This document shows, piece by piece, positions 16,119-25,419 of a DNA stretch of 35,664 bases. Position 1 is the stretch's first letter; each line of letters begins with the position of its first letter. Under the pieces are notes generated by a model. It was given only the letters and a program-made list of their open reading frames with translations. It was not told the DNA's origin and ran no database searches. The stretch is from Gloeocapsa sp. UFS-A4-WI-NPMV-4B04 (lineage in GTDB: Bacteria; Cyanobacteriota; Cyanobacteriia; Cyanobacteriales; Chroococcidiopsidaceae), in assembly GCA_019359535.1 (NCBI GenBank), contig JAHHHE010000035.1:1-35664 (forward strand). The letters run 5' to 3'. A program made the position numbers and the translations under genes.

Positions 16119-17430
16119 TGACATCCTCCCCGCCGTAAACGGTCGGGAATTCCTAAGACTCACGACTTAGGTTTCTGTTTCTTTCCCCTTTGACTACGCT
16201 CAGGGGTATTTCGCAACTGCCCTTTAACCTTATGGCTATCAGGTCTTACGTTCGCTCCACAGACTGCAACTGCGAGTCCCGCAGCCAGAATATTTCGTGC
16301 GGCGTTGAGATCACGGTCATAGTTAATCCCACATTTAGGACAGTCCCACTCTCGAATGTTCAACGCCATTTTGTCTGCTATATGCCCACAGTTCCCACAC
16401 CTTTTAGAACTAGGAAACCATCGGTCGATTTTAATCAGTTCTCGCCCATACCACTCACATTTGTAAGCAAGTTGACGGATAAGTTCCCCCCAACTAGCAT
16501 CATGAATCGATTGGGCAAGTTTGTGATTCTTCTTCATGTTCTTGATAGCCAAGTCTTCAACTACTATCGTTTGGTTCTCACGCACCAGTTGAGTCGTCAG
16601 CTTATGCAAAAAATCCTTACGACTATCGGCTATTTGTCTATGTACAAGAGCTAACTTTTGCCTTTGCTTGTGTCGGTTATTAGACCCTTTTGAAGAGCGA
16701 GACAGCGATTTCTGGACTCTTCTTAGCTTAGAGCGCAACCGCTTAAAGTGTCTGGGGTTGGTGATTTTGTCCCCATTGCTAGTAGTAATCAAGCTAGTTA
16801 TCCCCACATCCAAGCCGATAGATTTATCAGACTTTGGCAGTGGTTCAATAACTGTATCTACTAGCATTGAAACGTGAAAACGCCCAGAAGCATCCAGCTT
16901 GACGGTGATGGTAGATGGTTCACACCCCTTTGGTAACTGCCTGCTCCAACGAATAGGCAATGCTTCAGTACACTTGGCAAGCCACACTTGCCCATCCTTC
17001 CACTTGAAAGCAGACTTGGTAAACTCACAACTACCACCGTGATGCTTCTTTTTAAAGTTGGGATATTTAGCGTGTCCCGTCCAAAAATTAGCAAAGGCTT
17101 TTTGCAAGTGTCTCAACCCTTGCTGCAAAGGCACACAGCTCACTTCATTGAGAAACTGCAAGTCGTCTTGCTTTTTCCAAGCCGTCAGCATTGCCGAAGT
17201 TTCAACATATTCGACTCGCTCCTGCCGTTCATACCATGCCTCAGTCCTAGCAGCGAGGGCGCGGTTGTAGACCAGACGAGTACATCCCATCGTTCTCCGA
17301 AGCAAGGTTTCCTGCTCAGGCGTTGGATAGAATAGGTACTTGAAACTGCTTTACGTCATATCTCACATTATAGCAGTTATTTTGTGAGATACGTTAATTT
17401 AAATATAAAGCCGTCTTTAAGACGGGGGTT
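16119..17430 (-). mobile_element. tnpB-only IS200/IS605-family element (left end approximate)
   Basis: The right end reads GACATCCTCCCCGCCGTAAA on the plus strand with a hairpin at 16128-16146 (CCCGCCG, TAAA, CGGTCGGG). The left end has the common GCCGTCTTTAAGACGGGGG hairpin at about 17410-17428. Directly beyond it an open protein-like frame begins (17431), which sets the boundary. No tnpA. Confidence 0.65.
16160..17305 (-). CDS. tnpB: TnpB RNA-guided endonuclease, N-terminus interrupted by a stop
   Basis: TnpB of a third lineage. GLDVG with D166, VVEDL with E250 and the DRDLNAA block at 330-336 are present, with zinc-finger cysteines C303, C306, C322, C325 (numbering from TTG 17305). Homology continues upstream: SSFKYLFYPTPEQETLLRRT is in the same frame, preceded by TAA (17351-17353) and then ATG-ACG at 17354-17359. 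So the expected start MT-x-SSFKY carries a nonsense codon at position 3. The remaining start is TTG 17305, which would remove about 15 residues of the N-terminal strand. RuvC is intact; activity is doubtful unless a non-standard start is used. Confidence 0.88.
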   Translation of the reverse strand: MLRRTMGCTRLVYNRALAARTEAWYERQERVEYVETSAMLTAWKKQDDLQFLNEVSCVPLQQGLRHLQKAFANFWTGHAKYPNFKKKHHGGSCEFTKSAFKWKDGQVWLAKCTEALPIRWSRQLPKGCEPSTITVKLDASGRFHVSMLVDTVIEPLPKSDKSIGLDVGITSLITTSNGDKITNPRHFKRLRSKLRRVQKSLSRSSKGSNNRHKQRQKLALVHRQIADSRKDFLHKLTTQLVRENQTIVVEDLAIKNMKKNHKLAQSIHDASWGELIRQLAYKCEWYGRELIKIDRWFPSSKRCGNCGHIADKMALNIREWDCPKCGINYDRDLNAARNILAAGLAVAVCGANVRPDSHKVKGQLRNTPERSQRGKKQKPKS

Positions 17431-17514
17431 TCACCCACATTTTCTGATGAACTTCTGCAAAAGTGGCTCTCGGCAGAAATCGTAGACGATCACGCTCAAA
17501 TTCTCAGCTTTTAA
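17431..17514 (+). pseudogene. C-terminal fragment of an unidentified protein
   Basis: 27 codons, SPTFSDELLQKWLSAEIV then DDHAQILSF and TAA, without a start. It begins exactly where the left end of the tnpB element appears to stop, so it is probably the 3' end of an interrupted gene. Family not recognised. Confidence 0.35.
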
Positions 17515-17822
17515 ATATTCTGAGAGATAGAACTGTAGCTCATAAGCTACTGGAGTTTACTACCGTAAATCTACTGGAATCAACTAACTCTAATTCATAA
17601 ATTACCCTAAAGTTCTCAGTAAAATTTCGGTTGGACACACAGCACAGGTGACGTTCAATGTTCTGTGTGGTTTTGTTGTGTAAGGCTACTGTAAGTGTCT
17701 ACTGAGATAGTTTTTGCAAAGAAAGTTGAGTTGAGGCGATCGCTATCTAACTATGAATGGGTAGTTTAAGCATAGTCCTTTACTTCATGCCCAGTGATTA
17801 ATTCCAGAGGCTGAATAATATT
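17515..17822. other. Intergenic, nothing identified
   Basis: 308 bp, AT-rich, with one HIP1 site near 17737. It presumably holds the promoter of the TPR gene. No convincing gene, hairpin or repeat seen. Confidence 0.5.
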
Positions 17823-18188
17823 ATGTCTCGCAAATCATTTCAGAAAATTGTCACTATAGTATCAATTATTTCTCTATTTGGCTCTACAGCTTATGGAGCG
17901 ATTGGAGCAATCAATAACGCTATTAAACCTACAGAAAATACTAATACAGCAGCGTCTTTAGAATCACAACTGCAAACACAAGAACGAGGGTACAAAATGG
18001 TTTTACAGCGAGAGCCAGAGAATCAGGTAGCACTGAAGGGATTGGTGGAAGTGCGGCTACAAATGAAGAATGCCAAGGGAGCGGTTGAACCTTTGGAAAA
18101 GTTAGTTAAGCTGAATCCTAGTCAGCAGGAGTACAAGATGCTGTTAGCTCAGGTGAAGAAGCAGGTTGGTAAGAGCGATCGCTTCTAA
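17823..18188 (+). CDS. Small tetratricopeptide-repeat protein with N-terminal membrane anchor
   Basis: 121 residues. The N-terminus (KIVTIVSIISLFGSTAYGAI) is a signal-anchor or signal peptide. After a polar linker come about two TPR units: RGYKMVLQREPENQVALKGL and AKGAVEPLEKLVKLNPSQQE. Members of this cyanobacterial type are short tethered scaffolds. ATG 17823 with weak upstream sequence. It precedes the glycosyltransferase pair by 249 bp on the same strand, so it may or may not be cotranscribed. Confidence 0.75.
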   Translation: MSRKSFQKIVTIVSIISLFGSTAYGAIGAINNAIKPTENTNTAASLESQLQTQERGYKMVLQREPENQVALKGLVEVRLQMKNAKGAVEPLEKLVKLNPSQQEYKMLLAQVKKQVGKSDRF

Positions 18189-18437
18189 TTAACCCTGTTT
18201 CGTAGTTGTTTTTGTAAGGCTGTTGTTAAGGGGTACATGAGTTGTTCCAATCTTCATCGGCTTGAGCTTAGGTCTTCCTCTTGCAATTAGAAGGGCGAGT
18301 ACTTTCTTAAGTATGAATAATTAGGTAGATATCCTATTAAAAATACTTTAATTCTTATTAAAAATGATTAGGTTAGATCAGTGTCTTTTTAACAAAGTTT
18401 TCACATATTAAGAATTGAAAAATCTAGGTCAGCATCT

Positions 18438-21400
18438 ATGGATAAGTCACAGCCTAGCCGCTCTACATTTAAAGTGTCTGCGATTATCTCTACCTATAAT
18501 TCTGAAAAATTCATGCGAGGCTGCTTGCAGGATCTGACGGAACAGACGCTTTACAAAAAGGGTGAGCTAGAAATCATAGTTATTGACAGCGCTTCCGAAC
18601 AGAATGAACAGGCGATTGTGCAGGAGTTTCAGGCTAGATATCAGAATATTTTTTATATACGCACATTAGAGCGTGAAACACTCTATACTGCCTGGAATTG
18701 TGGTATTCAAGCTGCTTGTGGAAAGTACATCACCAACGCCAACACTGATGATCGGCATCGCCCGGACGCTCTTGAAGTTATGGCTAACTACTTGGATGGA
18801 CATCCCAAAGCAGCTTTTGTCTATGCTGATCAATTGATTACCTCTGTTGCCAATGATACATGGACTACAACGGAAGCTGATAAACGCTGGAACTGGCCTT
18901 CCTTTTCATACACTGAACTTGAAAGACGCTGTATCATTGGATCGCAGCCAATGTGGAGAAATTCGCTGCACGAAAAATATGGCTATTTTCGGTCAGAATT
19001 TTCCTGTGCAGGTGATTACGAGTTTTGGCTACGTATAGGCAAAACGGAAAATATTATTCGTCTGCCACAAATTCTGGGGTTATACTACGATAATTTACAA
19101 GGTTTAGAACACGCCTCACAAATATCGGGGCAAGAAACATATCGCATCTGGGATGAATACGGCATACTTCAGCGCGGTGTGATACCTACAAGCTCTGTAC
19201 CTGTGACGATTTCGCGCTATGAACTAAACGCATTGCCGTATCGCGCAGATACACAGCCACTAATTTCTATTATCATCCCATCCTACAATCATGCCAGCTT
19301 CCTTGGAGAAGCTGTTGAGAGCATCATCAATCAGACTTATGAAAACTGGGAATGTATTATCGTTAACGATGGTAGTCCAGATGATACTAGTGATGTAGCA
19401 AGAGCGCTAATTAACTTATACAAAAATAAAAGTATCCATCTTTTGGAACAACAGAATGATGGCGTTATTAATGCTAGAAACGTAGGATTTAGTAAATCTT
19501 TAGGCGAATATATTTTATTTGTCGATGCTGATGATAAAATTCATCCCAACTTTCTTTCTGAAACATTATCAGTTTTAATAGAACACTCTAGTGTTGGCTT
19601 TGTCTACACAGACATCCAACTATTTGGCGTTAAGCATGATTTGATAAGCAACGGAGATTTTGTTCCAGAGCGATTCTTGAACTCTAATCAAGCATCTGTT
19701 ACATCCTTGTTCAGAAGAGAGATATATGAGCAAGTCGATGGTTTTAAAAAAGTTATGGAGCTTGGATGGGAAGACTGGGAATTTTGGATCTCAGCCTATG
19801 AAAAAGGATGGCAAGGGTACAGGTTAGGGAAAGCATACCTTTACTATAGGCAGCACGCTAGCGGTTCGAGACTACAAAATCTTCACAGTAGTCACTCTAA
19901 TCAAGCTCTTCAAAAGGCTAAAATCATTAAGTTGCACTCCAAGCTGTACAACCAGAGGGAAGTGCATTGGGCAGAGAATATCTTACGTCAGCACAACAGT
20001 CCGTTGGCAATTGGCTTGACTGACTTGCATCTCTGTCAGCAAAGAAAACCAGAAATACGACGCATTAAGTATCCAGCTATCAATTATATATCGGAAGGTG
20101 TGCATAGACCGCTCTGGTCTGTCATGATTCCAATATATAACGGAACAAAATACTTAGAACAAACTTTAAGAAGTGTACTAGAACAAGACCCTGGCTCTGA
20201 TTTAATGCAGATTGAGGTAGTAGATGATTGTTCTACGCAAGATGATCCAGAAGAATTGGTTAGGAAAATAGGTCAAGGTAAAATCTCTTTCTACAGACAG
20301 CCTAAAAACCTTGGCTTAATTGGTAGTTGGAATGACTGTATTAAACGCGCTCGTGGTCATTGGGTTCACATATTACATCAGGATGATGTAGTTAAGTTCG
20401 GATTTTATAAGCGTTTGCAAGCGGCTGTTGAGAAAGAACCTAATATCGGAGCAGCATTTTGTCGATACTTCTACATGGATGAAAAAGGATTTGAGCAATA
20501 TTTATCACCATTAGAAAGAGAAACACCGGGAGTTATTTCAAACTGGATAGAGCGCATTGCTGTAATGCAACGGATTGAGTGTCCTTCAATTGTAGTTAAA
20601 CGAGAAGTTTACGAAGATTTAGGCGGATTTAGTCAAGAAGCTTACTACGCTGCTGACTGGGAAATGTGGAAAAGAATTGCAGCGCATTATTCAGTTTGGT
20701 ACGAGCCTGAATTACTAGCTTGCTATCGTTCGCACTCCTCATCAGAATCATCTCGTTTAATTAGGTCTGGTGCAAATATAGCTGATATCCGCAAAGCTAT
20801 TGAAATCTCTGAATCTTATTTGCCAACAACAATTGCTGCTGAATTATCTAACCAAGCTAGAGAGAATTGCGCGTTCAAAGCTCTTAACATAGCACGTCGA
20901 ATGTTGTCTGCGGGTGACATAGATGCTGCGATCGCTCAAATGCGAGAAGGAATCAAATCTAGTCAGTCCTCCAATGTAATTTCATTAGTGCTTGAGCTTA
21001 TACAGGAACTAAATAAAAACTCCAATCAACACAACCTTTTCCCAATAAACGCCCTCGATCAGCTTCTATCTGCCTTTCAAGAACCATTCTCAAAGCAGCA
21101 GGAAATCGCTTTAGTAGAAGGTCTTAAGTTAAAAGAGATTAACCTGATTATCTTCCCAGACTGGGAACAGTCGGAAGAATCACTCTACCAAGATTTAGCA
21201 AATGTCATAAGTAGCTTGGTGAATCACCCTAACAAAAACCAAGTAACATTACTGATCCACACTGGCAACTTATCTGAGGATGAAGCAAGTTTGGTTTTAT
21301 CTGATAGTGTTATGAATCTTCTCATGCAAGAGGATTTAGATGTCACCGATGAGCCAGAAATTTTTCTAATTGGACAGCTAAGTGTAAGTGAATGGGAGGC

Positions 21401-21539
21401 TCTGTTACCTCGCATTCAGGCTCGAATTATCTTACTGAAGGAGAATCAAGAGGCAATATCGCAGGCAAACGCTTACTCCTGTAAATCAGTGCAAGTAGGA
21501 AATATACCAGTTTTTGAAATAAACCCTGTAGTAAACTGA
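18438..21539 (+). CDS. Multidomain glycosyltransferase with three GT2 domains
   Basis: 1033 residues with three family-2 (GT-A) domains. The first starts VSAIISTYNSEKFMRGCLQD (about residue 13) with NANTDDRH as its DxD-like site. The second starts LISIIIPSYNHASFLGEAVE (about 275) with FVDADDKI. The third starts WSVMIPIYNGTKYLEQTLRS (about 560) with HILHQDD. The last 180 residues (NLIIFPDWEQSEESL...) look like a GT-B-like or accessory domain found in cyanobacterial protein-glycan enzymes. It probably builds a short glycan from nucleotide sugars in the cytoplasm. The next gene starts 21 bp downstream, so the two form an operon. Confidence 0.9.
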   Translation: MDKSQPSRSTFKVSAIISTYNSEKFMRGCLQDLTEQTLYKKGELEIIVIDSASEQNEQAIVQEFQARYQNIFYIRTLERETLYTAWNCGIQAACGKYITNANTDDRHRPDALEVMANYLDGHPKAAFVYADQLITSVANDTWTTTEADKRWNWPSFSYTELERRCIIGSQPMWRNSLHEKYGYFRSEFSCAGDYEFWLRIGKTENIIRLPQILGLYYDNLQGLEHASQISGQETYRIWDEYGILQRGVIPTSSVPVTISRYELNALPYRADTQPLISIIIPSYNHASFLGEAVESIINQTYENWECIIVNDGSPDDTSDVARALINLYKNKSIHLLEQQNDGVINARNVGFSKSLGEYILFVDADDKIHPNFLSETLSVLIEHSSVGFVYTDIQLFGVKHDLISNGDFVPERFLNSNQASVTSLFRREIYEQVDGFKKVMELGWEDWEFWISAYEKGWQGYRLGKAYLYYRQHASGSRLQNLHSSHSNQALQKAKIIKLHSKLYNQREVHWAENILRQHNSPLAIGLTDLHLCQQRKPEIRRIKYPAINYISEGVHRPLWSVMIPIYNGTKYLEQTLRSVLEQDPGSDLMQIEVVDDCSTQDDPEELVRKIGQGKISFYRQPKNLGLIGSWNDCIKRARGHWVHILHQDDVVKFGFYKRLQAAVEKEPNIGAAFCRYFYMDEKGFEQYLSPLERETPGVISNWIERIAVMQRIECPSIVVKREVYEDLGGFSQEAYYAADWEMWKRIAAHYSVWYEPELLACYRSHSSSESSRLIRSGANIADIRKAIEISESYLPTTIAAELSNQARENCAFKALNIARRMLSAGDIDAAIAQMREGIKSSQSSNVISLVLELIQELNKNSNQHNLFPINALDQLLSAFQEPFSKQQEIALVEGLKLKEINLIIFPDWEQSEESLYQDLANVISSLVNHPNKNQVTLLIHTGNLSEDEASLVLSDSVMNLLMQEDLDVTDEPEIFLIGQLSVSEWEALLPRIQARIILLKENQEAISQANAYSCKSVQVGNIPVFEINPVVN

Positions 21540-21560
21540 TTCAGAATTTCAATTTGAATT

Positions 21561-24500
21561 ATGGACTATCAGAAATTTAGTAAAACATTGCCTGATTTGT
21601 ATTACGACTGGGGACAAAAGTCTATACGTCCTAAATCTAATCAGTTTCAGCAGGTACTTGAACAAATCCAAGGAATGACTACTGCAAATGTAATGCAGTT
21701 GTTAAATTTTGCTGTAAAGTGCATGGAGCATAACGAAATTTACTGTGAGGTTGGCTCCTTTCAAACTGCAACTTCAATAGCAGCACTTCTCGATCATCCA
21801 GACAAAATAGCGTATGTAGTAGAAAAATTTGATGAATCTGATATCGCTAGAGAAAAGTTTGATAAATTACTTCAACATTTATCTACTTTTAATTTAGAAG
21901 AGCAAGTATTTATATGCGATCAAGATTTTGAAGAATTTTCATTTGAGTTTAGAGAGTTTAAAGATGATGCCAGAATTGGCGTTTATTTTTATACCGGTGC
22001 TAATGACTACAGATCGCAGATATTAGGATTACTTTTAGTTAAAAACCTTTTAGCAGAACAAGCATTAATTATTGTAAATAGTAGTAATGGTAGTGCAGTT
22101 AAGCAAGCAAATTGGGACTTTATGGCTGCTCATCCTCAATGTCAAATGCTGCTAGATTTGCCCACACCAGAAGATAATGATTCTACATTTTGGAATGGTA
22201 TTCATGTCTTGAGTTGGGATAGCAACAGAAACCATAATTACGAACTTTCAGAGATTAAAGAACATTGTAACAAAACATTTGTACAAGCTATACATAATTG
22301 GCAAGTTGAATTTAATAAGCAGAAAAAGACATTAGATAGCTTACACAAAGAGGCCTTAGCGTTAGATCAATATGGCTGCTATGAAGAAGCAGAAAAAATA
22401 TATAACGAAATATTAGAGCAGGATGAAAATCGAGCAGGCGTTTTGCTCAATTTAGGGACTTTATATTATGCCACAAATCGTTATCAGCTAGCACTAGACA
22501 CGCTGTTAAAGGCTTTGGATCTGGAACCATCAAGAGCAGTGCATCATTATCATATCGGTCTGGTGCTGGAAAAAGTTGGTGCTATTCCGCAAGCCATACA
22601 AGCTTATGAAGAAGCCATTAATCTCGATTCTGAATGGATTGATGCTTATAATAACTTGGGTAATATTTTCTTAAAAGCTGGAAAAATAGAGGAAGCTGAA
22701 GCAACTTATAAAAAAGCGATCGCAGCTAAACCAGAACATTTTGGTAGCTATCTTAACCTGGGAAATGTCTTGATGGAGCAGCATCAGGTAGATGAAGCAG
22801 TTGAAACTTATGAAAAAGCTTTACATTTAAAACCGCGCGATCCTGATATTTTGCATAATTTGGGAGTCGCCTTAGATGCAAAGAATGCTCCGGCTCAGGC
22901 TGCCTTGTATTATGGCTATTCTTATTATCGTAAAGGACAATACCAAGAAGCAATTGAGCAGTATCAGCAATTTTTAGAGACTCAAACAGGAGATGTACAT
23001 TTTTATATTGCTTTGGCTGATTGTTACAAAAGCTTGAATCAGTATGAAGAAACTATAAAAACCTATCAACAAGGAATACAACTTTATCCTACATCTGCTG
23101 AAATTTACTTTTTCTTAGCATTAGGATTACGGGACTTTGGGCGTACTCAAGAAGCGATCACATTTGCTACTGAAGCATCACAGTTACTACCAAATAACTT
23201 AATCTTAAAGCTTGAAAAGCAATTTCTTCTACCTATAATTTATGAAACTGAAGAAGAAGTTGATTTTTACAGACAACAATTTACCCAAAGTTTAGAAGAA
23301 TTACAGCAAATATCTTTAGATACACCTGAAGCTAAGAGTAGCGCTTTAATGGCTGTAGGTATTGGAACAAATTTTTACTTACAGTACCAAGGTAAAAATG
23401 ATATAGAACCACAAAAGCAGTATGGGCAGTTTGTGAATCAAGTTATGGCTGCTAACTACCCACAATGGAGCAACCCTCTAACTATGCTGCCTTTACACCA
23501 AGGTGAAAAAATCCGTGTTGGGTATGTATCAGCATACTTAAGAAACCACAATGGTGCTAGGTGGGCGCTTGGTTGGATACAAAATCATAACAAACAAAAC
23601 TTTGAAATTTATTGTTACCATACAGGTCGCCCTATAGATAGGGTAACTCAACAATTTAAGTTATCATCTGATGTCTTTTACCATATATCAGATGATTTAG
23701 AAGCAGTTTGTAATCAGATAGTATCTGATAGATTACACATACTTATTTTTCCAGACATTGGCATGGAACCTTCTACAACTCAGATGGCAGGATTGCGACT
23801 TGCTCCAGTACAATGTACTGCTTGGGGTCATCCTATTACCTCTGGTTTACCAACTATTGATTACTACTTATCTAGCGACTTGATGGAGCCAGAAAACGCC
23901 CAAGAACATTATTCAGAGCAATTGATTCGCTTACCTAATATTGGGCTTTGCTATCCCAAACCGACTGTCCCTCAACCTATAAAATCCCGTTCAGACTTTC
24001 AATTACGGGACGATTCTGTAGTGTATCTATCATGCCAATCTTTATTTAAATACTTACCACGATACGACTATATATTTCCTGCAATAGTTAAACAAGTTTC
24101 TCAAGCTCAAATTGCGTTTTTAGCTCACCAAAGTACATATATTACTGAAAAATTCTGGCAACGTTTACAACGTGCTTTTGCTAGTTTTGGCTTGAATAGT
24201 GAAGATTATTGTGTAATTGTCCCTAGACAAAACGTGCTAGGTTATTTAAATCTTAACTCGGTTTCAGATGTTTATTTAGACACTCTAAGTTGGTCTGGTG
24301 GTAATTCTACTTTAGAAGCAATCGCCTGTAATTTACCTATCGTTACTTGTCCTGGTGAATTTATGCGCGGTCGTCATTCCTATGCAATTTTGGAGATGTT
24401 AGGTGTGACGGATACAATTGCTACAAGTGAAGCTGAATATATAGAAATTGCAGTTAAATTAGGTCTTGATAAGGAGTGGAGAGGCAGTATTATTGAGCGA

Positions 24501-24590
24501 ATGATACATCACCATTCCAATCTCTATAATGACAAAACTTGTGTAGAAGCACTTGATACATTTTTCTGCCATGTAGTTCAGCAGGATTAA
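21561..24590 (+). CDS. Methyltransferase-like / TPR / GT41 (OGT-like) protein
   Basis: 1009 residues. Residues 1-230 look like a class I methyltransferase-type fold (EIYCEVGSFQTATSIAALLD resembles the SAM-binding loop), perhaps degenerate. Residues 250-510 are TPR repeats (GVLLNLGTLYYATNRYQLAL; IDAYNNLGNIFLKAGKIEEA; FGSYLNLGNVLMEQHQVDEA). Residues 640-1009 match SPINDLY/O-GlcNAc-transferase GT41: IRVGYVSAYLRNHNGAR, LAPVQCTAWGHPITSGLPTI, DYYLSSDLMEP, DTLSWSGGNSTLEAIACNLP and CPGEFMRGRHSYAIL. GT41 enzymes transfer a sugar to Ser/Thr of proteins recognised by the TPR. It pairs with the GT2 enzyme upstream and converges on the pilin gene. Confidence 0.92.
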   Translation: MDYQKFSKTLPDLYYDWGQKSIRPKSNQFQQVLEQIQGMTTANVMQLLNFAVKCMEHNEIYCEVGSFQTATSIAALLDHPDKIAYVVEKFDESDIAREKFDKLLQHLSTFNLEEQVFICDQDFEEFSFEFREFKDDARIGVYFYTGANDYRSQILGLLLVKNLLAEQALIIVNSSNGSAVKQANWDFMAAHPQCQMLLDLPTPEDNDSTFWNGIHVLSWDSNRNHNYELSEIKEHCNKTFVQAIHNWQVEFNKQKKTLDSLHKEALALDQYGCYEEAEKIYNEILEQDENRAGVLLNLGTLYYATNRYQLALDTLLKALDLEPSRAVHHYHIGLVLEKVGAIPQAIQAYEEAINLDSEWIDAYNNLGNIFLKAGKIEEAEATYKKAIAAKPEHFGSYLNLGNVLMEQHQVDEAVETYEKALHLKPRDPDILHNLGVALDAKNAPAQAALYYGYSYYRKGQYQEAIEQYQQFLETQTGDVHFYIALADCYKSLNQYEETIKTYQQGIQLYPTSAEIYFFLALGLRDFGRTQEAITFATEASQLLPNNLILKLEKQFLLPIIYETEEEVDFYRQQFTQSLEELQQISLDTPEAKSSALMAVGIGTNFYLQYQGKNDIEPQKQYGQFVNQVMAANYPQWSNPLTMLPLHQGEKIRVGYVSAYLRNHNGARWALGWIQNHNKQNFEIYCYHTGRPIDRVTQQFKLSSDVFYHISDDLEAVCNQIVSDRLHILIFPDIGMEPSTTQMAGLRLAPVQCTAWGHPITSGLPTIDYYLSSDLMEPENAQEHYSEQLIRLPNIGLCYPKPTVPQPIKSRSDFQLRDDSVVYLSCQSLFKYLPRYDYIFPAIVKQVSQAQIAFLAHQSTYITEKFWQRLQRAFASFGLNSEDYCVIVPRQNVLGYLNLNSVSDVYLDTLSWSGGNSTLEAIACNLPIVTCPGEFMRGRHSYAILEMLGVTDTIATSEAEYIEIAVKLGLDKEWRGSIIERMIHHHSNLYNDKTCVEALDTFFCHVVQQD

Positions 24591-24676
24591 CCAGAATTTT
24601 GCAGAGATAATGAGTGGATAGGCTATATCATTCACTTATAGAGTATTTGGTTCAGCTACCTTACAGGTTTCCTGTA

Positions 24677-24726
24677 ACTTTTATCCCAAATGCTAGCTGA
24701 ATACAGCTAGCATTTGGGATAAAAGT
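24677..24726. terminator. 23-bp perfect hairpin between converging genes
   Basis: Left arm 24677-24699, loop AATA, right arm 24704-24726; arms start ACTTTTATCCCAAATG and pair without mismatch. It lies between the converging GT41 gene and pilin gene and fits a bidirectional terminator, although the arm is unusually long and not GC-rich. Confidence 0.7.
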
Positions 24727-24808
24727 AGATCACAAAAAATAGAGGAGGCAGAAAAACTCTAACCACCTCAAACAAAGATATTAAATCGGACAAGACTTAG
24801 TTCTGTTA

Positions 24809-25330
24809 CTATTTCATTTGTGTGTAGGTTCCTGGGCAAGTAGCGTTGGCTGTGGCGCTAGCGGGAGCCGTTGGGGCTGATGCCGCTCCCGCAGCAGCAT
24901 TTGTTGCCTCGCACAGGATTGAAACAGTATTTTGAGAATCCGCTCTGAAGACACCACCAGAATAAGCTTTGAGGTCAGCCTTTCTTGACTCTGCTAAATT
25001 TGCAACACCAGTACTTAAGTTAGTAACACTAGCTGCTGTGTATTTGTAGTTGTCACTATCCTTAATACCAATACCTAATGTAGTAATGTTGTCAGTAAAG
25101 CTCTGGTTCTCAAGATAGTAGGATTGCTGTGTCCGGTTCAATGCTCCAACATTAGTTCTAGCTTCCGATTGACGAGCTTTAGAAGCTTGGTTGAGGAAGG
25201 AAGGCAAGGCAATAGCAGACAAAATACCAATAATGATAATTACGACGAGTAGTTCAATCAGGGTGAAACCTTCGTCCTTTCTCTTGATAGTCAAGTGTTG
25301 CAGAAATTTGGCTTTAAGTTCGGTCTTCAT
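24809..25330 (-). CDS. pilA: Type IV major pilin-like protein (PilA type)
   Basis: 173 residues. Prepilin leader of about 21 residues ending KDEG, then FTLIELLVVIIIIGILSAIA, with cleavage G|F by PilD and the conserved glutamate at mature position 5. The globular domain has two cysteines near the C-terminus (SILCEAT and NATCPGT), likely a disulfide loop. Between them is an alanine/serine/threonine/proline-rich stretch (AAAGAASAPTAPASATANA) that could be an O-glycosylation site. GGAG lies 10 bp before ATG. It assembles into type IV pili for motility and DNA uptake. Confidence 0.93.
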   Translation of the reverse strand: MKTELKAKFLQHLTIKRKDEGFTLIELLVVIIIIGILSAIALPSFLNQASKARQSEARTNVGALNRTQQSYYLENQSFTDNITTLGIGIKDSDNYKYTAASVTNLSTGVANLAESRKADLKAYSGGVFRADSQNTVSILCEATNAAAGAASAPTAPASATANATCPGTYTQMK

Positions 25331-25419
25331 GGTAAGTTGCTCCGAGTGGGGGATTAAATAGTTATTCTTCTATAGATTTAACTTGCCCACTTTCGCCGCC
25401 TTTCATATCACCCTTAACT

